A DNA stretch of 64,000 nucleotides from Planctomonas psychrotolerans (GTDB taxonomy: Bacteria > Actinomycetota > Actinomycetes > Actinomycetales > Microbacteriaceae), in contig NZ_SJEV01000001.1 in assembly GCF_008642235.1 (NCBI RefSeq), forward strand, positions 744,001 to 808,000, in the 5' to 3' direction. The position numbers and the translations under genes were made by a program. Below the pieces are notes generated by a model that saw only the letters and a program-made list of their open reading frames with translations, was not told where the DNA came from and made no database searches. Shown in pieces: positions 1 through 8,100 of the stretch; the first letter of the stretch is position 1; every line of letters starts with the position of its first letter.

Positions 1-527
1 TCCGGCTTCGCGGAGTCGAGCACCCGGGGGCTCGCGCCCACGGAGATCACGACGGTGTCGGCGTCGATCTCGTCGAAGTCCTTGCCCTTCGGCCCCTTCG
101 CGGTGGACACCACGATGCGGTGGGGTCCGTCGAGGCGACCCTCCCCCTGCACGATGCGCACCCCCGCACGGATCAGGGTGGACTTCATGTCTTCGGACTG
201 CTGGCGGGCCAGTCGCTGCAGTCGGAGGTTCACGGCGCTGAGGTTCACGGCGACCTCCGGCCGGACGGGACGGTGCGACGTCTCGGAGCGGGAGAAGAAC
301 TGAACGCCGAGATCGGCGGCCTCTCCGATCGAGTTGGTGGCCTCCGCGGTGGCGATGAGCGTCTTCGACGGCACCACGTCGGTGAGCACCGCGGAGCCGC
401 CCACTCCGACGCGCTCGATGAGCGTCACCTCCGCCCCGAGCTGCGCACCCGCGATCGCCGCTTCGTAGCCGCCGGGCCCGCCCCCGAGGATGGCGATCTT
501 CTGTGCGCTCTCGAACTCGTATGACAT
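1..527 (-). CDS. lpdA: NAD(P)H-quinone dehydrogenase LpdA-type flavoprotein, C-terminus cut off by window edge
   Basis: Flavoprotein of the pyridine nucleotide-disulfide oxidoreductase family. The first 175 codons are present; the rest lies to the left of the window. ATG at 525-527. Residues 11-40 form the Rossmann FAD-binding motif (ILGGGPGGYEAA), ending in the acidic ribose-binding residue of LIER. At the place where dihydrolipoamide dehydrogenases carry CLNVGC, this protein reads GGSAVLTDVVPSK, so both redox cysteines are missing. That is the known state of mycobacterial LpdA (Rv3303c), which reduces quinones with NAD(P)H rather than working in the pyruvate dehydrogenase complex. It is divergent from the purine nucleoside phosphorylase gene, as in mycobacteria. 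Family is certain; the quinone-reductase role is inferred from the missing disulfide and the synteny. Confidence 0.88.
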   Translation of the reverse strand, partial: MSYEFESAQKIAILGGGPGGYEAAIAGAQLGAEVTLIERVGVGGSAVLTDVVPSKTLIATAEATNSIGEAADLGVQFFSRSETSHRPVRPEVAVNLSAVNLRLQRLARQQSEDMKSTLIRAGVRIVQGEGRLDGPHRIVVSTAKGPKGKDFDEIDADTVVISVGASPRVLDSAKP

Positions 528-615
528 AGGGAACATTGTCTCTTGATTGTCGGCGCCCGCCAAAGCAGCGTGCCGACCCCTACAACCCGGCTCCGGGTCA
601 CCCGGGTCCGGGACC

Positions 616-621
616 TACAAT
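616..621 (+). promoter_or_regulatory. -10 box of leaderless promoter for purine nucleoside phosphorylase
   Basis: TACAAT lies 6 nt before the ATG at 628, so transcription should begin at or next to the start codon. No Shine-Dalgarno sequence precedes this ATG. This decides the start against the upstream in-frame codon at 547. Confidence 0.7.
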
Positions 622-627
622 CGGGGC

Positions 628-1461
628 ATGCACTCCACCGCGCCGCACCCCCTCGACGACCCCGGCGCGAGCCCCTTCGGAATCGCGCAGAAGGCGGCCG
701 AACAGCTCGCGGAACGCACCGGAGTGGACCGTCACGACATCGCCCTCACTCTGGGAAGCGGATGGGGCAGAGCCGCCGATCTGCTCGGCGAGACCACCGC
801 CTCGATCCCGGCGGTGGACATCGTGGGGTTCTCCGCGCCCGCCCTCGCCGGTCACGCGGGCACCCTCCGCTCGGTCCTGCTGCCGAACGGCGCCCGCGCC
901 CTGATCATCGGCGCACGCACGCACTACTACGAGGGGCACGGCGTGCGCCGCGTGGTGCACTCCGTGCGCACGGCGGCCGCGGCGGGTGCCCGCACCATGA
1001 TCCTCACCAACGGCGCCGGCGGCATCCGCGACACGTGGACGCCGGGCACCCCGGTGCTGATCAGCGATCACATCAACCTCACCGCCGACTCGCCGCTCGA
1101 GGGGGCGACCTTCGTCGACCTCACCGACCTCTACACGCGCCGGTTGCGCGACATCGCCCGCACGGTCGACCCGTCGCTCGACGAGGGCGTGTACTGCCAG
1201 TTCCGCGGACCGCACTACGAGACCCCGGCCGAGGTGCAGTACGCCAAGGCTATCGGCGGCCACATCGTCGGCATGTCGACGGCCCTGGAGGCCATCGCCG
1301 CGCGCGAGGCCGGCATGGAGCTCCTCGGCATGTCGCTCATCACCAACCTCGCCGCCGGCATCCAGACCACGCCACTGAGCCACGAAGAGGTGCTCGACGC
1401 GGGCAAGGCCGCGGAAGCGCGGCTCGGCGACCTGCTGGCACGCATCGTGAGCGCGCTGTGA
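628..1461 (+). CDS. punA: Purine nucleoside phosphorylase (trimeric type)
   Basis: Cleaves purine (deoxy)ribonucleosides with phosphate to free base and (deoxy)ribose-1-phosphate in the cytoplasm. 277 residues, normal for the trimeric PNP family. Visible motifs: LTLGSGWG near residue 47 (phosphate loop), TNGAGGIRD, the purine-binding GPHYETPAE containing the conserved Glu, VGMSTALEA, and ITNLAAG with the conserved Asn that binds the base. The start is set by a leaderless -10 box at 616-621. The stop overlaps the GTG of the phosphosugar mutase (GTGA at 1458-1461), so the two are translationally coupled and the product sugar-1-phosphate has its next enzyme made alongside. The order matches deoD-pmmB of mycobacteria. 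Confidence 0.93.
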   Translation: MHSTAPHPLDDPGASPFGIAQKAAEQLAERTGVDRHDIALTLGSGWGRAADLLGETTASIPAVDIVGFSAPALAGHAGTLRSVLLPNGARALIIGARTHYYEGHGVRRVVHSVRTAAAAGARTMILTNGAGGIRDTWTPGTPVLISDHINLTADSPLEGATFVDLTDLYTRRLRDIARTVDPSLDEGVYCQFRGPHYETPAEVQYAKAIGGHIVGMSTALEAIAAREAGMELLGMSLITNLAAGIQTTPLSHEEVLDAGKAAEARLGDLLARIVSAL

Positions 1462-3158
1462 GCGCGCAGCCGAACCCCGCCGACCGGGCCGTCATCGCCG
1501 ATGCTCGGGCGTGGCTCGCCCAGGACCCCGACGACGAGACGCGCGCCGAGATCCAGGACCTGCTCGATGCGGCCGCCGGCGGTGCGGGCGAGGCCCGTGA
1601 CCGTGCCCTCGCCGGACTGCACGCGCGCTTCGACACCCGACTCCAGTTCGGCACCGCGGGGCTCCGGGGCGCCATCGGGGCCGGCCCCAACCGGATGAAC
1701 CGGGTGCTCGTGGCGCAGACCGCGTCCGGGTTCGCCGACTACCTCCGCGGCCGGAGCTCCCGACCGTCGATCGTGATCGGCTATGACGGCCGCAAGAACT
1801 CCGACGTGTTCGCCCGGGACACCGCGGAGATCATGGCCGGTGCGGGGGTGCGCGCCATCCTGCTGCCGCGGAAGCTGCCGACGCCGGTGCTCGCTTTCGC
1901 CGTGCGCCACCTCGGTGTCGACGCCGGCGTGATGGTGACCGCATCGCACAATCCCGCGCAGGACAACGGGTACAAGGTGTACCTCGGCGGCGCGGATCAC
2001 GGCACCCAGATCGTCTCCCCCGCCGACCGCGACATCGCGGCGTTCATCGCGCGGGCCGCGAAGGACCGCGCGGTGCGGGACATCCACCGGTCAGCCGAGT
2101 ACACGATCGCCGACGAGAGCGTGCTCGACGAGTACGTCACCCTCACGGCGTCCATCCTGCGCGCCCCTGTGGCCCCGATCACCTTCGTGTACACGCCGAT
2201 GCACGGCGTGGGGTGGGAGGTCGCCGAGCGCGTCTTCGCCGAGGCGGGCATCAACCCGCCGGTGCTCGTCGACGAGCAGGTGGAGCCGGACGCGACGTTC
2301 CCCACCGTGGAGTTCCCGAACCCGGAGGAGCCTGGCGCGCTCGACCTCGCCTTCGCCAAGGCCATCGAGGTGGGTGCCGAACTGATCCTCGCCAACGACC
2401 CCGACGCCGACCGGCTCGCCGCGGCGATCGTCGACGACCACGGCGCCTGGCGTCGGTTGAGCGGTAACGAGGTGGGCGCGTTGCTCGGCCTCGGCATCGC
2501 GGACCGGTACGCGAGCGAGGGCCGTACCGGCACGTTCGCCTCGTCGATCGTCTCCTCGCCCGCCCTGGCGGCCATCGCCCGGGCGTACGGGTTCGGATTC
2601 CAGGAGACCCTCACCGGCTTCAAGTGGATCTCCCGCGTTCCCGATCTCATCTTCGGTTTCGAGGAGGCCCTCGGCTACCTCGTCGACCCCTGGAAGGTGA
2701 GCGACAAGGACGGCATCTCGGCCGCGCTCGCCGCGCTCGAAGGCGCACTGCTGCTGAAGGCGCAGGGGCGCTCGATCGACTCCTACGACCGGGAGTTCGC
2801 CGAGCGGTTCGGCTACTTCGCGTCCGATCAGATCTCGGTGCGCATGACCGATCTGGCCGACATCCCTCGGGTGATGGAACGGCTGCGCGCTGCGCCGCCG
2901 AAGCGCATCGGCAGCATCCCCGTCGAGCGGGTGGACGACCTGCTGCACGGCTTCGGGGATCTGCCGCCGAGCGACGTGCTGCGCTTCTGGCTGGCCGGGG
3001 ATGCCCGGGTGATCATCCGGCCGAGCGGCACGGAGCCCAAGGTCAAGGTGTACATCGACGCGCAGAGCACCGACGGGACCGCCGAGCAGCGGAAGAATGC
3101 GGCGAAGGCCGTGGTCACCGAGCTCAGCGTGAATGTTCACCGGTTGATCGAAGTCTAG
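1458..3158 (+). CDS. pmmB: Alpha-D-phosphohexomutase / phosphopentomutase-like enzyme (PGM2 type)
   Basis: Moves phosphate between C1 and C5/C6 of sugars. 566 residues, the length of the PGM2-type branch. GTG start at 1458 overlapping the PNP stop. Domain marks: FGTAGLRG near residue 64, the phosphoserine loop TASHNP (Ser about 163), the metal loop DPDADR at about 314-319, the sugar-binding GFEEALGY, and the C-terminal phosphate-binding RPSGTEPKVK. Annotations usually say phosphomannomutase or phosphoglucomutase. Coupling to PNP, and a deoA/cdd/add operon facing it, suggest that its main task here is isomerising (deoxy)ribose-1-phosphate to the 5-phosphate; no deoB-type phosphopentomutase is in the window. 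That role is inference. It ends 13 bp from the convergent PTS IIB gene. Confidence 0.9.
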   Translation: MSAQPNPADRAVIADARAWLAQDPDDETRAEIQDLLDAAAGGAGEARDRALAGLHARFDTRLQFGTAGLRGAIGAGPNRMNRVLVAQTASGFADYLRGRSSRPSIVIGYDGRKNSDVFARDTAEIMAGAGVRAILLPRKLPTPVLAFAVRHLGVDAGVMVTASHNPAQDNGYKVYLGGADHGTQIVSPADRDIAAFIARAAKDRAVRDIHRSAEYTIADESVLDEYVTLTASILRAPVAPITFVYTPMHGVGWEVAERVFAEAGINPPVLVDEQVEPDATFPTVEFPNPEEPGALDLAFAKAIEVGAELILANDPDADRLAAAIVDDHGAWRRLSGNEVGALLGLGIADRYASEGRTGTFASSIVSSPALAAIARAYGFGFQETLTGFKWISRVPDLIFGFEEALGYLVDPWKVSDKDGISAALAALEGALLLKAQGRSIDSYDREFAERFGYFASDQISVRMTDLADIPRVMERLRAAPPKRIGSIPVERVDDLLHGFGDLPPSDVLRFWLAGDARVIIRPSGTEPKVKVYIDAQSTDGTAEQRKNAAKAVVTELSVNVHRLIEV

Positions 3159-3171
3159 GCCCTTCGGTCGC

Positions 3172-3444
3172 TCAGCCGAGGGCGGTGAGCAGCTTCGCCG
3201 CGATCTCTTCGAGGTCGAAGTAGTTCTGGATCACCACGACATCCGCGTAGGTCTTGCCGATGATGTCGACGAGTTCGGGCGAGGTGAGGATGACCTGGGC
3301 GTCCTCCGCCACGTCGCGCACGCTCGCGGCATCCGCGGCCGTCACGTCGGCCTCGATGCCGAGCCGCTTGAGCGCCCGCTCGGCGTTGACCTTGAGGATT
3401 GCCGACGTCCCGATTCCGGCTCCGCAGATTGCGACGATCTTCAT
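3172..3444 (-). CDS. PTS IIB component, ascorbate/galactitol-type (UlaB-like)
   Basis: Cytoplasmic phosphocarrier of a PEP-dependent sugar phosphotransferase system, 90 residues, the usual size of a free-standing IIB. It begins MKIVAICGAGIGTS: Cys7, right after the first beta-strand, is the phosphorylated residue and the following glycine/serine loop is the phosphate loop of the UlaB family. ATG overlaps the IIA stop by 4 nt (3441-3444). It is the last gene of the nucleoside-salvage operon and is followed only by the convergent mutase gene. No membrane IIC is encoded anywhere in the window, so either IIC is elsewhere or the pair acts as a regulator. Confidence 0.85.
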   Translation of the reverse strand: MKIVAICGAGIGTSAILKVNAERALKRLGIEADVTAADAASVRDVAEDAQVILTSPELVDIIGKTYADVVVIQNYFDLEEIAAKLLTALG

Positions 3445-3911
3445 GCCGTGTCCCCATCCCAGTTCATGACCGCGAGCACCTCGTCGATCGTCCGTGCTTC
3501 TGCGAGCCGAGGAATGGCACTCGCATCGTTGAAGATGTTGGCGAGGTCGGCTATCGCCTCGATGTGCGAATTGGCGTGCGTCACCGACAGGCCGAGCACC
3601 ACCCGCACGGGATCGTTGTGGGCGTGACCGAAGGCCACGGGCTCGACCAGGGTCACCACGGCGAGTCCGTTCCGGAGCGTCTCCGGGCCGGGGCGGGCGT
3701 GCGCGAGCGCGAGACCGGGGGCGATCACCACGTAGGGACCGAACTCCTCGATCACACGGATCATTTCATCGGCGAAGGCGGGCGTCGCCGCACCCGACCG
3801 CGCCAGCGCGTCACCCGCGAGGCGTACCGCGTCTCGCCAGGTCGCGGCCGATGCGCCGATGGTGACCGCTGACTCGGGAAGAGGAGGAAGCACGCTCGAG
3901 TCTTTCAGCAC
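3441..3911 (-). CDS. PTS IIA component, ascorbate/mannitol-fructose fold (UlaC-like)
   Basis: 156-residue IIA domain of the PTS EIIA-2 superfamily. The segment IAPGLALAHARP (about residues 63-74) holds the active-site His that takes phosphate from HPr and passes it to IIB. It ends with FNDASAIPRL and LAVMNW, typical of stand-alone UlaC proteins. The GTG at 3909-3911 has no convincing Shine-Dalgarno sequence and lies 19 nt after the adenosine deaminase stop, so translation probably depends on the upstream gene and the exact start is uncertain. It is the eighth gene of the operon that begins with the BMP lipoprotein. The substrate cannot be read from the sequence. Confidence 0.83.
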   Translation of the reverse strand: MLKDSSVLPPLPESAVTIGASAATWRDAVRLAGDALARSGAATPAFADEMIRVIEEFGPYVVIAPGLALAHARPGPETLRNGLAVVTLVEPVAFGHAHNDPVRVVLGLSVTHANSHIEAIADLANIFNDASAIPRLAEARTIDEVLAVMNWDGDTA

Positions 3912-3930
3912 TTGTCTGGGAGGACGGCTG

Positions 3931-5052
3931 TCAGGCCTCGGCGAAGCCGTCCGAGATCATGTCGGCGAGCTCCTCGCGGTCCTCGGCGGGCAGGAACACG
4001 GCGTCGGCGGCATTCAGTTGGAAGGTCTCCAGGTCGGCCAGGTCGTATCCGAACGCGTCGCTCAGCAACGCGAGCTCCTGGCTGAGCGACGTGTCGCTCA
4101 TCAGGCGGTTGTCGGTGTTCACCGTCACCCGGAAGCCGAGCTGATAGAGCACGTCGAACGGGTGGTCGGCGAGCTCGTCGCCCCACGCCTCGACGGCGCC
4201 GGTCTGCAGGTTGGAGGTGGGTGCGAGTTCCAGGGGGATCTCGCGGTCCTTCACCCACTGGGCGAGCGGACCGAGGGTCACGAAGGTGCTCTCGTCGTCC
4301 TCGCGCTCGATGAAGATGTCCTGCGCCACCCGCACGCCGTGCCCGAGTCGCTGGGCGCGGCCGTCGATGAGGGCGCTCCGGATGCTGTCGAGCCCGTCGG
4401 CCTCACCGGCGTGCACCGTGCGGGGGAAGAACTCGGCGGCGAGGTAGTCGAAGGCATCGCGCATGCGCGACGGTGCGAAGCCCGCCTCGGGACCGGCGAT
4501 GTCGAACCCGACCACGCCGTTGTCCCGGTGCCGCACCGCGAGGTGGGCAATCTCGAGTCCCCGGTCGAGGTGACGCATGGCGCTCACCAGTTGGCCGATG
4601 CGAATGCGGCCACCGGCGTGGCGCACGTCCTCGATGCCGGCGTCGATGCCGTCCTGCACCGCCTCCACCACCTGGTCGAGGGTGAGGCCGCCGCCGAGGT
4701 GCTGCTCGGGGGCCCAGCGCACCTCGCCGTAGATCACGCCGTCCTTCGCGAGATCCTGCACGAACTCTCGCGCCACCCGGGCGAGACCGTCCTCGGTCTG
4801 CATGACGGCGATCGTCACGTCGAAGGTCTTGAGGTACTCGACCAGGGAGCCGGAGTCCGACTGGTCGGCGAACCACGTGGCGAGACCTTCGGCGTCATCG
4901 CTCGGCAGTTCGAGGCCGATCTCATCGGCGAGTTCGAGGATCGTCTGCGGCCGGAGCCCGCCGTCGAGGTGGTCGTGCAGCGACACCTTCGGCAGGGTGG
5001 TGATGTTCGCCCGCCCACCCGCGAGCAGGAAGTCTTCGGAGGCAGTGTTCAT
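3931..5052 (-). CDS. add: Adenosine deaminase
   Basis: Zinc enzyme that hydrolyses adenosine and deoxyadenosine to inosine forms, which the purine nucleoside phosphorylase can then split. 373 residues. Motifs in order: KVSLHDHLDGGLRP near residue 22 (two zinc His), VHAGEA (zinc His and catalytic Glu), RLGHG, LAPTSN and the TDNRLMS motif near residue 295 with the zinc/catalytic Asp. ATG at 5052. A TAAGTT -10 box sits 7 nt upstream (5060-5065), so the gene can also be expressed from its own leaderless mRNA in addition to read-through from deoA, 26 nt away. Context matches add of the Rv3313c-Rv3315c cluster in mycobacteria. Confidence 0.95.
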   Translation of the reverse strand: MNTASEDFLLAGGRANITTLPKVSLHDHLDGGLRPQTILELADEIGLELPSDDAEGLATWFADQSDSGSLVEYLKTFDVTIAVMQTEDGLARVAREFVQDLAKDGVIYGEVRWAPEQHLGGGLTLDQVVEAVQDGIDAGIEDVRHAGGRIRIGQLVSAMRHLDRGLEIAHLAVRHRDNGVVGFDIAGPEAGFAPSRMRDAFDYLAAEFFPRTVHAGEADGLDSIRSALIDGRAQRLGHGVRVAQDIFIEREDDESTFVTLGPLAQWVKDREIPLELAPTSNLQTGAVEAWGDELADHPFDVLYQLGFRVTVNTDNRLMSDTSLSQELALLSDAFGYDLADLETFQLNAADAVFLPAEDREELADMISDGFAEA

Positions 5053-5059
5053 GCCCTCA

Positions 5060-5065
5060 AACTTA
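5060..5065 (-). promoter_or_regulatory. Candidate -10 box of leaderless internal promoter for add
   Basis: On the minus strand TAAGTT is followed by 7 nt and then the add ATG. The GAGGG directly before the ATG is too close to serve as a normal Shine-Dalgarno sequence, which favours a leaderless transcript. No clear -35 element. Confidence 0.45.
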
Positions 5066-5078
5066 CTAGTCCCCGGGA

Positions 5079-6380
5079 TCAGGAGATGCGACCGGCGAGA
5101 AGCGGACCACCGTCGAGGACCGGGTCGCCCGAGTCGCCGATGCGGTACGCGCCGTCGAGAGCGTCGAGTGCGCGGTCGAATCGTCCGGCGTCGTCGGTGC
5201 TGAGGGTGAACAGCGGCGACCCGGCGGTCACGGCGTCCCCCGGCTTGGCGTGCAGGTCGATGCCCGCCGCGTGCAGCACGGGGTCCTGCTTGCGCGCCCG
5301 GCCTGCTCCGAGCCGCCAGGCGGCGATGCCGAACGGCAACGCCCGCTGCTCGACGAGCACCCCGTCCCGCTCCGCCACCACGGTGTGCGTCTCCCGCGCG
5401 ACGAGGAGCGCCGCATCGGGGTCACCGCCCTGCGCGCGGATGACGGCCCGCCACGAGTCCATCGCGCGCCCATCGGCGAGTGCGGCCTCCACATCGGCGT
5501 CGGGTTGGCCGACCGCGGCGAGCATCTCCCGCGCGAGGGCGAGGGTGAGTTCGACCACGTCGGCCGGTCCGCCGCCGGCCAGGACCTCGACAGACTCCCG
5601 CACCTCGTTGGCGTTGCCGATGGCGTGGCCCAGGGGCACGTTCATGTTGGTGAGCAGGGCGGTGGTGCGCACTCCGGCGTCGGTGCCGAGGTCGACCATG
5701 GTCTGCGCGAGTTCCCGCGACCTGTCGATGTCCTGCATGAAGGCACCGGAGCCGAACTTCACGTCGAGCACCAGCGCGCCGGTTCCCTCCGCGATCTTCT
5801 TGCTCATGATCGACGAGGCGATCAGCGGGATGGCCTCGACAGTCCCGGTGGTGTCCCGCAGCGCGTAGAGCCGCTTGTCGGCGGGGGCGAGTCCGCTTCC
5901 TGCCGCGCAGATCACGCCGCCGTGCGCACGCATCTGCTCGAACATCTCCTCGTTCGTGAGGTCTGCCCGCCAGCCCGGGATGCTCTCCAGCTTGTCGAGG
6001 GTGCCACCGGTGTGGCCGAGTCCGCGCCCGGACAACTGCGGCACCGCCACGCCGAAGCAGGCGACCAGGGGCATCAGCGGCAGCGTGATCTTGTCGCCCA
6101 CGCCTCCGGTGGAGTGCTTGTCCACCGTCGGCTTGCCGAGCCCCTCGAAGCTCATGGTCTCGCCGCTCGCGATCATCGCCAGCGTGAGGTCGCGGATCTC
6201 GCGGCGCTCCATGCCGTTCAGCAGGATGGCCATGGCCATGGCGGCCATCTGCTCGTCGCCCACGTAACCCCGCGTGTAGGCGTCGATCAGCCAGCGGATC
6301 TGCGGGGTGGTGAGTTCGCCTCGGTCCCGCTTGATGCGGATCAGGTCGACCGCGTCGAAGTCCTCGATGGCGTCCGACAT
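5079..6380 (-). CDS. deoA: Thymidine phosphorylase
   Basis: Splits thymidine and deoxyuridine with phosphate into base and deoxyribose-1-phosphate. 433 residues; ATG at 6380 shares its A with the cdd stop (TGATG), marking tight coupling. The N-terminal alpha domain begins with VDLIRIKRDRGELT. The phosphate/nucleoside site signature KHSTGGVGDK lies near residue 86 and LSGRGLGHTGGTLDKLESI near 117-135, with LDVKFGSGAFM downstream. The C-terminal domain carries the beta-barrel found in pyrimidine phosphorylases. Takes uridine/deoxyuridine made by the cytidine deaminase upstream and hands deoxyribose-1-phosphate to the mutase. A longer in-frame opening towards 6656 is the antisense-free shadow over cdd and is rejected. 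Confidence 0.95.
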   Translation of the reverse strand: MSDAIEDFDAVDLIRIKRDRGELTTPQIRWLIDAYTRGYVGDEQMAAMAMAILLNGMERREIRDLTLAMIASGETMSFEGLGKPTVDKHSTGGVGDKITLPLMPLVACFGVAVPQLSGRGLGHTGGTLDKLESIPGWRADLTNEEMFEQMRAHGGVICAAGSGLAPADKRLYALRDTTGTVEAIPLIASSIMSKKIAEGTGALVLDVKFGSGAFMQDIDRSRELAQTMVDLGTDAGVRTTALLTNMNVPLGHAIGNANEVRESVEVLAGGGPADVVELTLALAREMLAAVGQPDADVEAALADGRAMDSWRAVIRAQGGDPDAALLVARETHTVVAERDGVLVEQRALPFGIAAWRLGAGRARKQDPVLHAAGIDLHAKPGDAVTAGSPLFTLSTDDAGRFDRALDALDGAYRIGDSGDPVLDGGPLLAGRIS

Positions 6381-6811
6381 CAGCGCTCCCCGTACGCGTT
6401 CAGCGTGCGCGGCCCGAAGGCGTCGGGAAGCACCTCGTCGATGGTGCGGATACCCGACACCGTCTCGAGCAGCATCCCCGGCACGGCGTGCTCGTAGAGC
6501 AGCTGTCGGCACCGACCGCACGGCATGAGGATGTTGCCGTCGCCGTCCACGCAGGTGAAGGCGACGAGCTGGCCCCCGCCGGTGAGGTGCAGGGTGGAGA
6601 CCAGCGCGCACTCGGCGCAGAGGGTGAGGCCGTAGGAGGCGTTCTCCACGTTGCACCCGCTGATGACGCGGCCGTCGGTCGCGATGGCCGCGACCCCGAC
6701 GGGGAAGTTCGAGTAGGGCACGTAGGCCTTCGTCATGGCCTCCTGCGCGGCTTCGCGGAGGGACCCCCAGTCGATGCCCCCGGAGTTCGGGAGGGCGGAA
6801 TCCTCGTTCAT
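6380..6811 (-). CDS. cdd: Cytidine deaminase
   Basis: Zinc hydrolase converting cytidine and deoxycytidine to the uridine forms. 143 residues, like tetrameric single-domain CDA. Motifs: YSNFPVGVAA (substrate loop), GCNVENASYGLTLCAECAL, in which the first Cys and Glu belong to the catalytic zinc site, and PCGRCRQLL with the two remaining zinc Cys. ATG at 6811 follows the permease stop at 6814 by 2 nt, so it is in the same transcript. Supplies substrate for deoA immediately downstream. Confidence 0.96.
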   Translation of the reverse strand: MNEDSALPNSGGIDWGSLREAAQEAMTKAYVPYSNFPVGVAAIATDGRVISGCNVENASYGLTLCAECALVSTLHLTGGGQLVAFTCVDGDGNILMPCGRCRQLLYEHAVPGMLLETVSGIRTIDEVLPDAFGPRTLNAYGER

Positions 6812-6813
6812 GA

Positions 6814-8100
6814 TCAGCCTTTCACGTAGGGTTTGCCCGCGGCGGCGGGTCCGCGCACCCGACCCACCAGCCCGGCGACGGCGAAGATGGTGACCACGTA
6901 CGGCAGCATCAGCATGAATTCGCTCGGCACGGGCGAGCCGATGATGCCGAGCACGTTCTGCAGGTTGCTCGCGAAGCCGAAGAGAAGCGCCGCGAGGGTG
7001 GCCCGGATCGGGTCCCAGCGCCCGAAGATCACCGCGGCGAGCGCGATGAAGCCGGCACCGGCCGTCATGTCCTTGCCGAACGCGCCCACCGAGCCCAGGG
7101 TGAAGAAGGCCCCACCGGCCCCGGCGATCGCGCCGGCGAGGGAGACGTTCCAGAACCGCGTGGCGGCCACGTTGATGCCGACCGTGTCGGCGGCCTGCGG
7201 GTGCTCGCCCACGGCGCGGAGCCGGAGGCCCCATCGGGTGTGGAAAAGACCGAAGTACACGGCGGCCACCGCGATGTACATGAGGTAGACGATGAGCGTC
7301 TGACGGAACAGCACCGGGCCGAGGATCGGGATCTCGCTGAGCAGCGGGATGTTGATCCGGGCGAAGCGCGGCGGCGAGTTGAGCGCGGCGGCGTTGGGGC
7401 TCAGCAGCTGCGCGAACAGGAATCCGGTGAGGCCGGACACGAGCACGTTGAGCACCACACCGACGATCACCTGATCGACGAAGTACTTGATGGAGAACGC
7501 GGCGAGCACGAAGGAGACGAGCACACCGGCCACCATGGCGGCGGCGAGGCCGGCGAGCGACGACCCGGTGATGGACGCCACGAGCGCGGAGGTGAAGGCG
7601 CCGGCGAGCAACTGGCCCTCGATCGCCACGTTCACCACACCGACCCGCTCGGAGATCACGCCGCCCATCGATCCGAAGATGAGCGGCACGGCGAGGGCGA
7701 GCGACCCGGCCAGGAGTCCCGCGATGGGGAGGGTGGCCCCGGCTGCCGCCCAGGCGAGGAAGCCGAGAAGGAACAGCGCGGCGAACAGGGCGACGAGCCA
7801 GGTGGGCGTGCGGCGCCCGGAACGGGCCCACCAGCCGCTCAGGATGCTGAGCGCCACCAGCACGAAGGCCAGCACGATTCCGGTCGGGGCGGAGGGCACC
7901 GGGATGTTGGGCACCTGCACCACGTCCGCCGCGCGCGACAGCTGGAAGGTGGCGACACCGTCCCGTCGGCCGAACACGAACAACAGTACGGCGAGCAGGG
8001 CGAACACGCCGAGCGCGATCGGCGCCTTGACGTGCCTGCGGTCGGTGCGCGTCACCGGGACCGCGACGGAGGTGCCCGGGTCGTGGGTTGCGGTGCTCAT
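6814..8100 (-). CDS. nupQ: ABC transporter permease for nucleosides (NupQ/YufQ-like)
   Basis: Integral membrane permease of the BPD_transp_2 family (branched-chain/simple-sugar/nucleoside ABC importers), 428 residues. The N-terminus carries an extra membrane helix (residues about 26-44) and two more before the canonical core, which begins near IFGSMGGVISERVGVVNVAIEG, a motif seen in BMP-linked nucleoside permeases. The core ends with FGRWDPIRATLAALLFGFASNL, the cytoplasmic coupling loop. Overlaps the partner permease stop by ATGA (8097-8100). Context with a BMP lipoprotein, cdd, deoA and add fixes the substrate class as nucleosides with good but not absolute certainty. Confidence 0.85.
   Translation of the reverse strand: MSTATHDPGTSVAVPVTRTDRRHVKAPIALGVFALLAVLLFVFGRRDGVATFQLSRAADVVQVPNIPVPSAPTGIVLAFVLVALSILSGWWARSGRRTPTWLVALFAALFLLGFLAWAAAGATLPIAGLLAGSLALAVPLIFGSMGGVISERVGVVNVAIEGQLLAGAFTSALVASITGSSLAGLAAAMVAGVLVSFVLAAFSIKYFVDQVIVGVVLNVLVSGLTGFLFAQLLSPNAAALNSPPRFARINIPLLSEIPILGPVLFRQTLIVYLMYIAVAAVYFGLFHTRWGLRLRAVGEHPQAADTVGINVAATRFWNVSLAGAIAGAGGAFFTLGSVGAFGKDMTAGAGFIALAAVIFGRWDPIRATLAALLFGFASNLQNVLGIIGSPVPSEFMLMLPYVVTIFAVAGLVGRVRGPAAAGKPYVKG

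Noticed and set aside
547-627. 27-residue N-terminal extension of purine nucleoside phosphorylase
   Set aside because: Leaderless -10 box right before ATG 628 and no homology-like sequence upstream.
543-1457. 305-codon extension of the phosphosugar mutase over the PNP gene
   Set aside because: The region is the PNP coding sequence in another frame; the mutase fold begins at GTG 1458.
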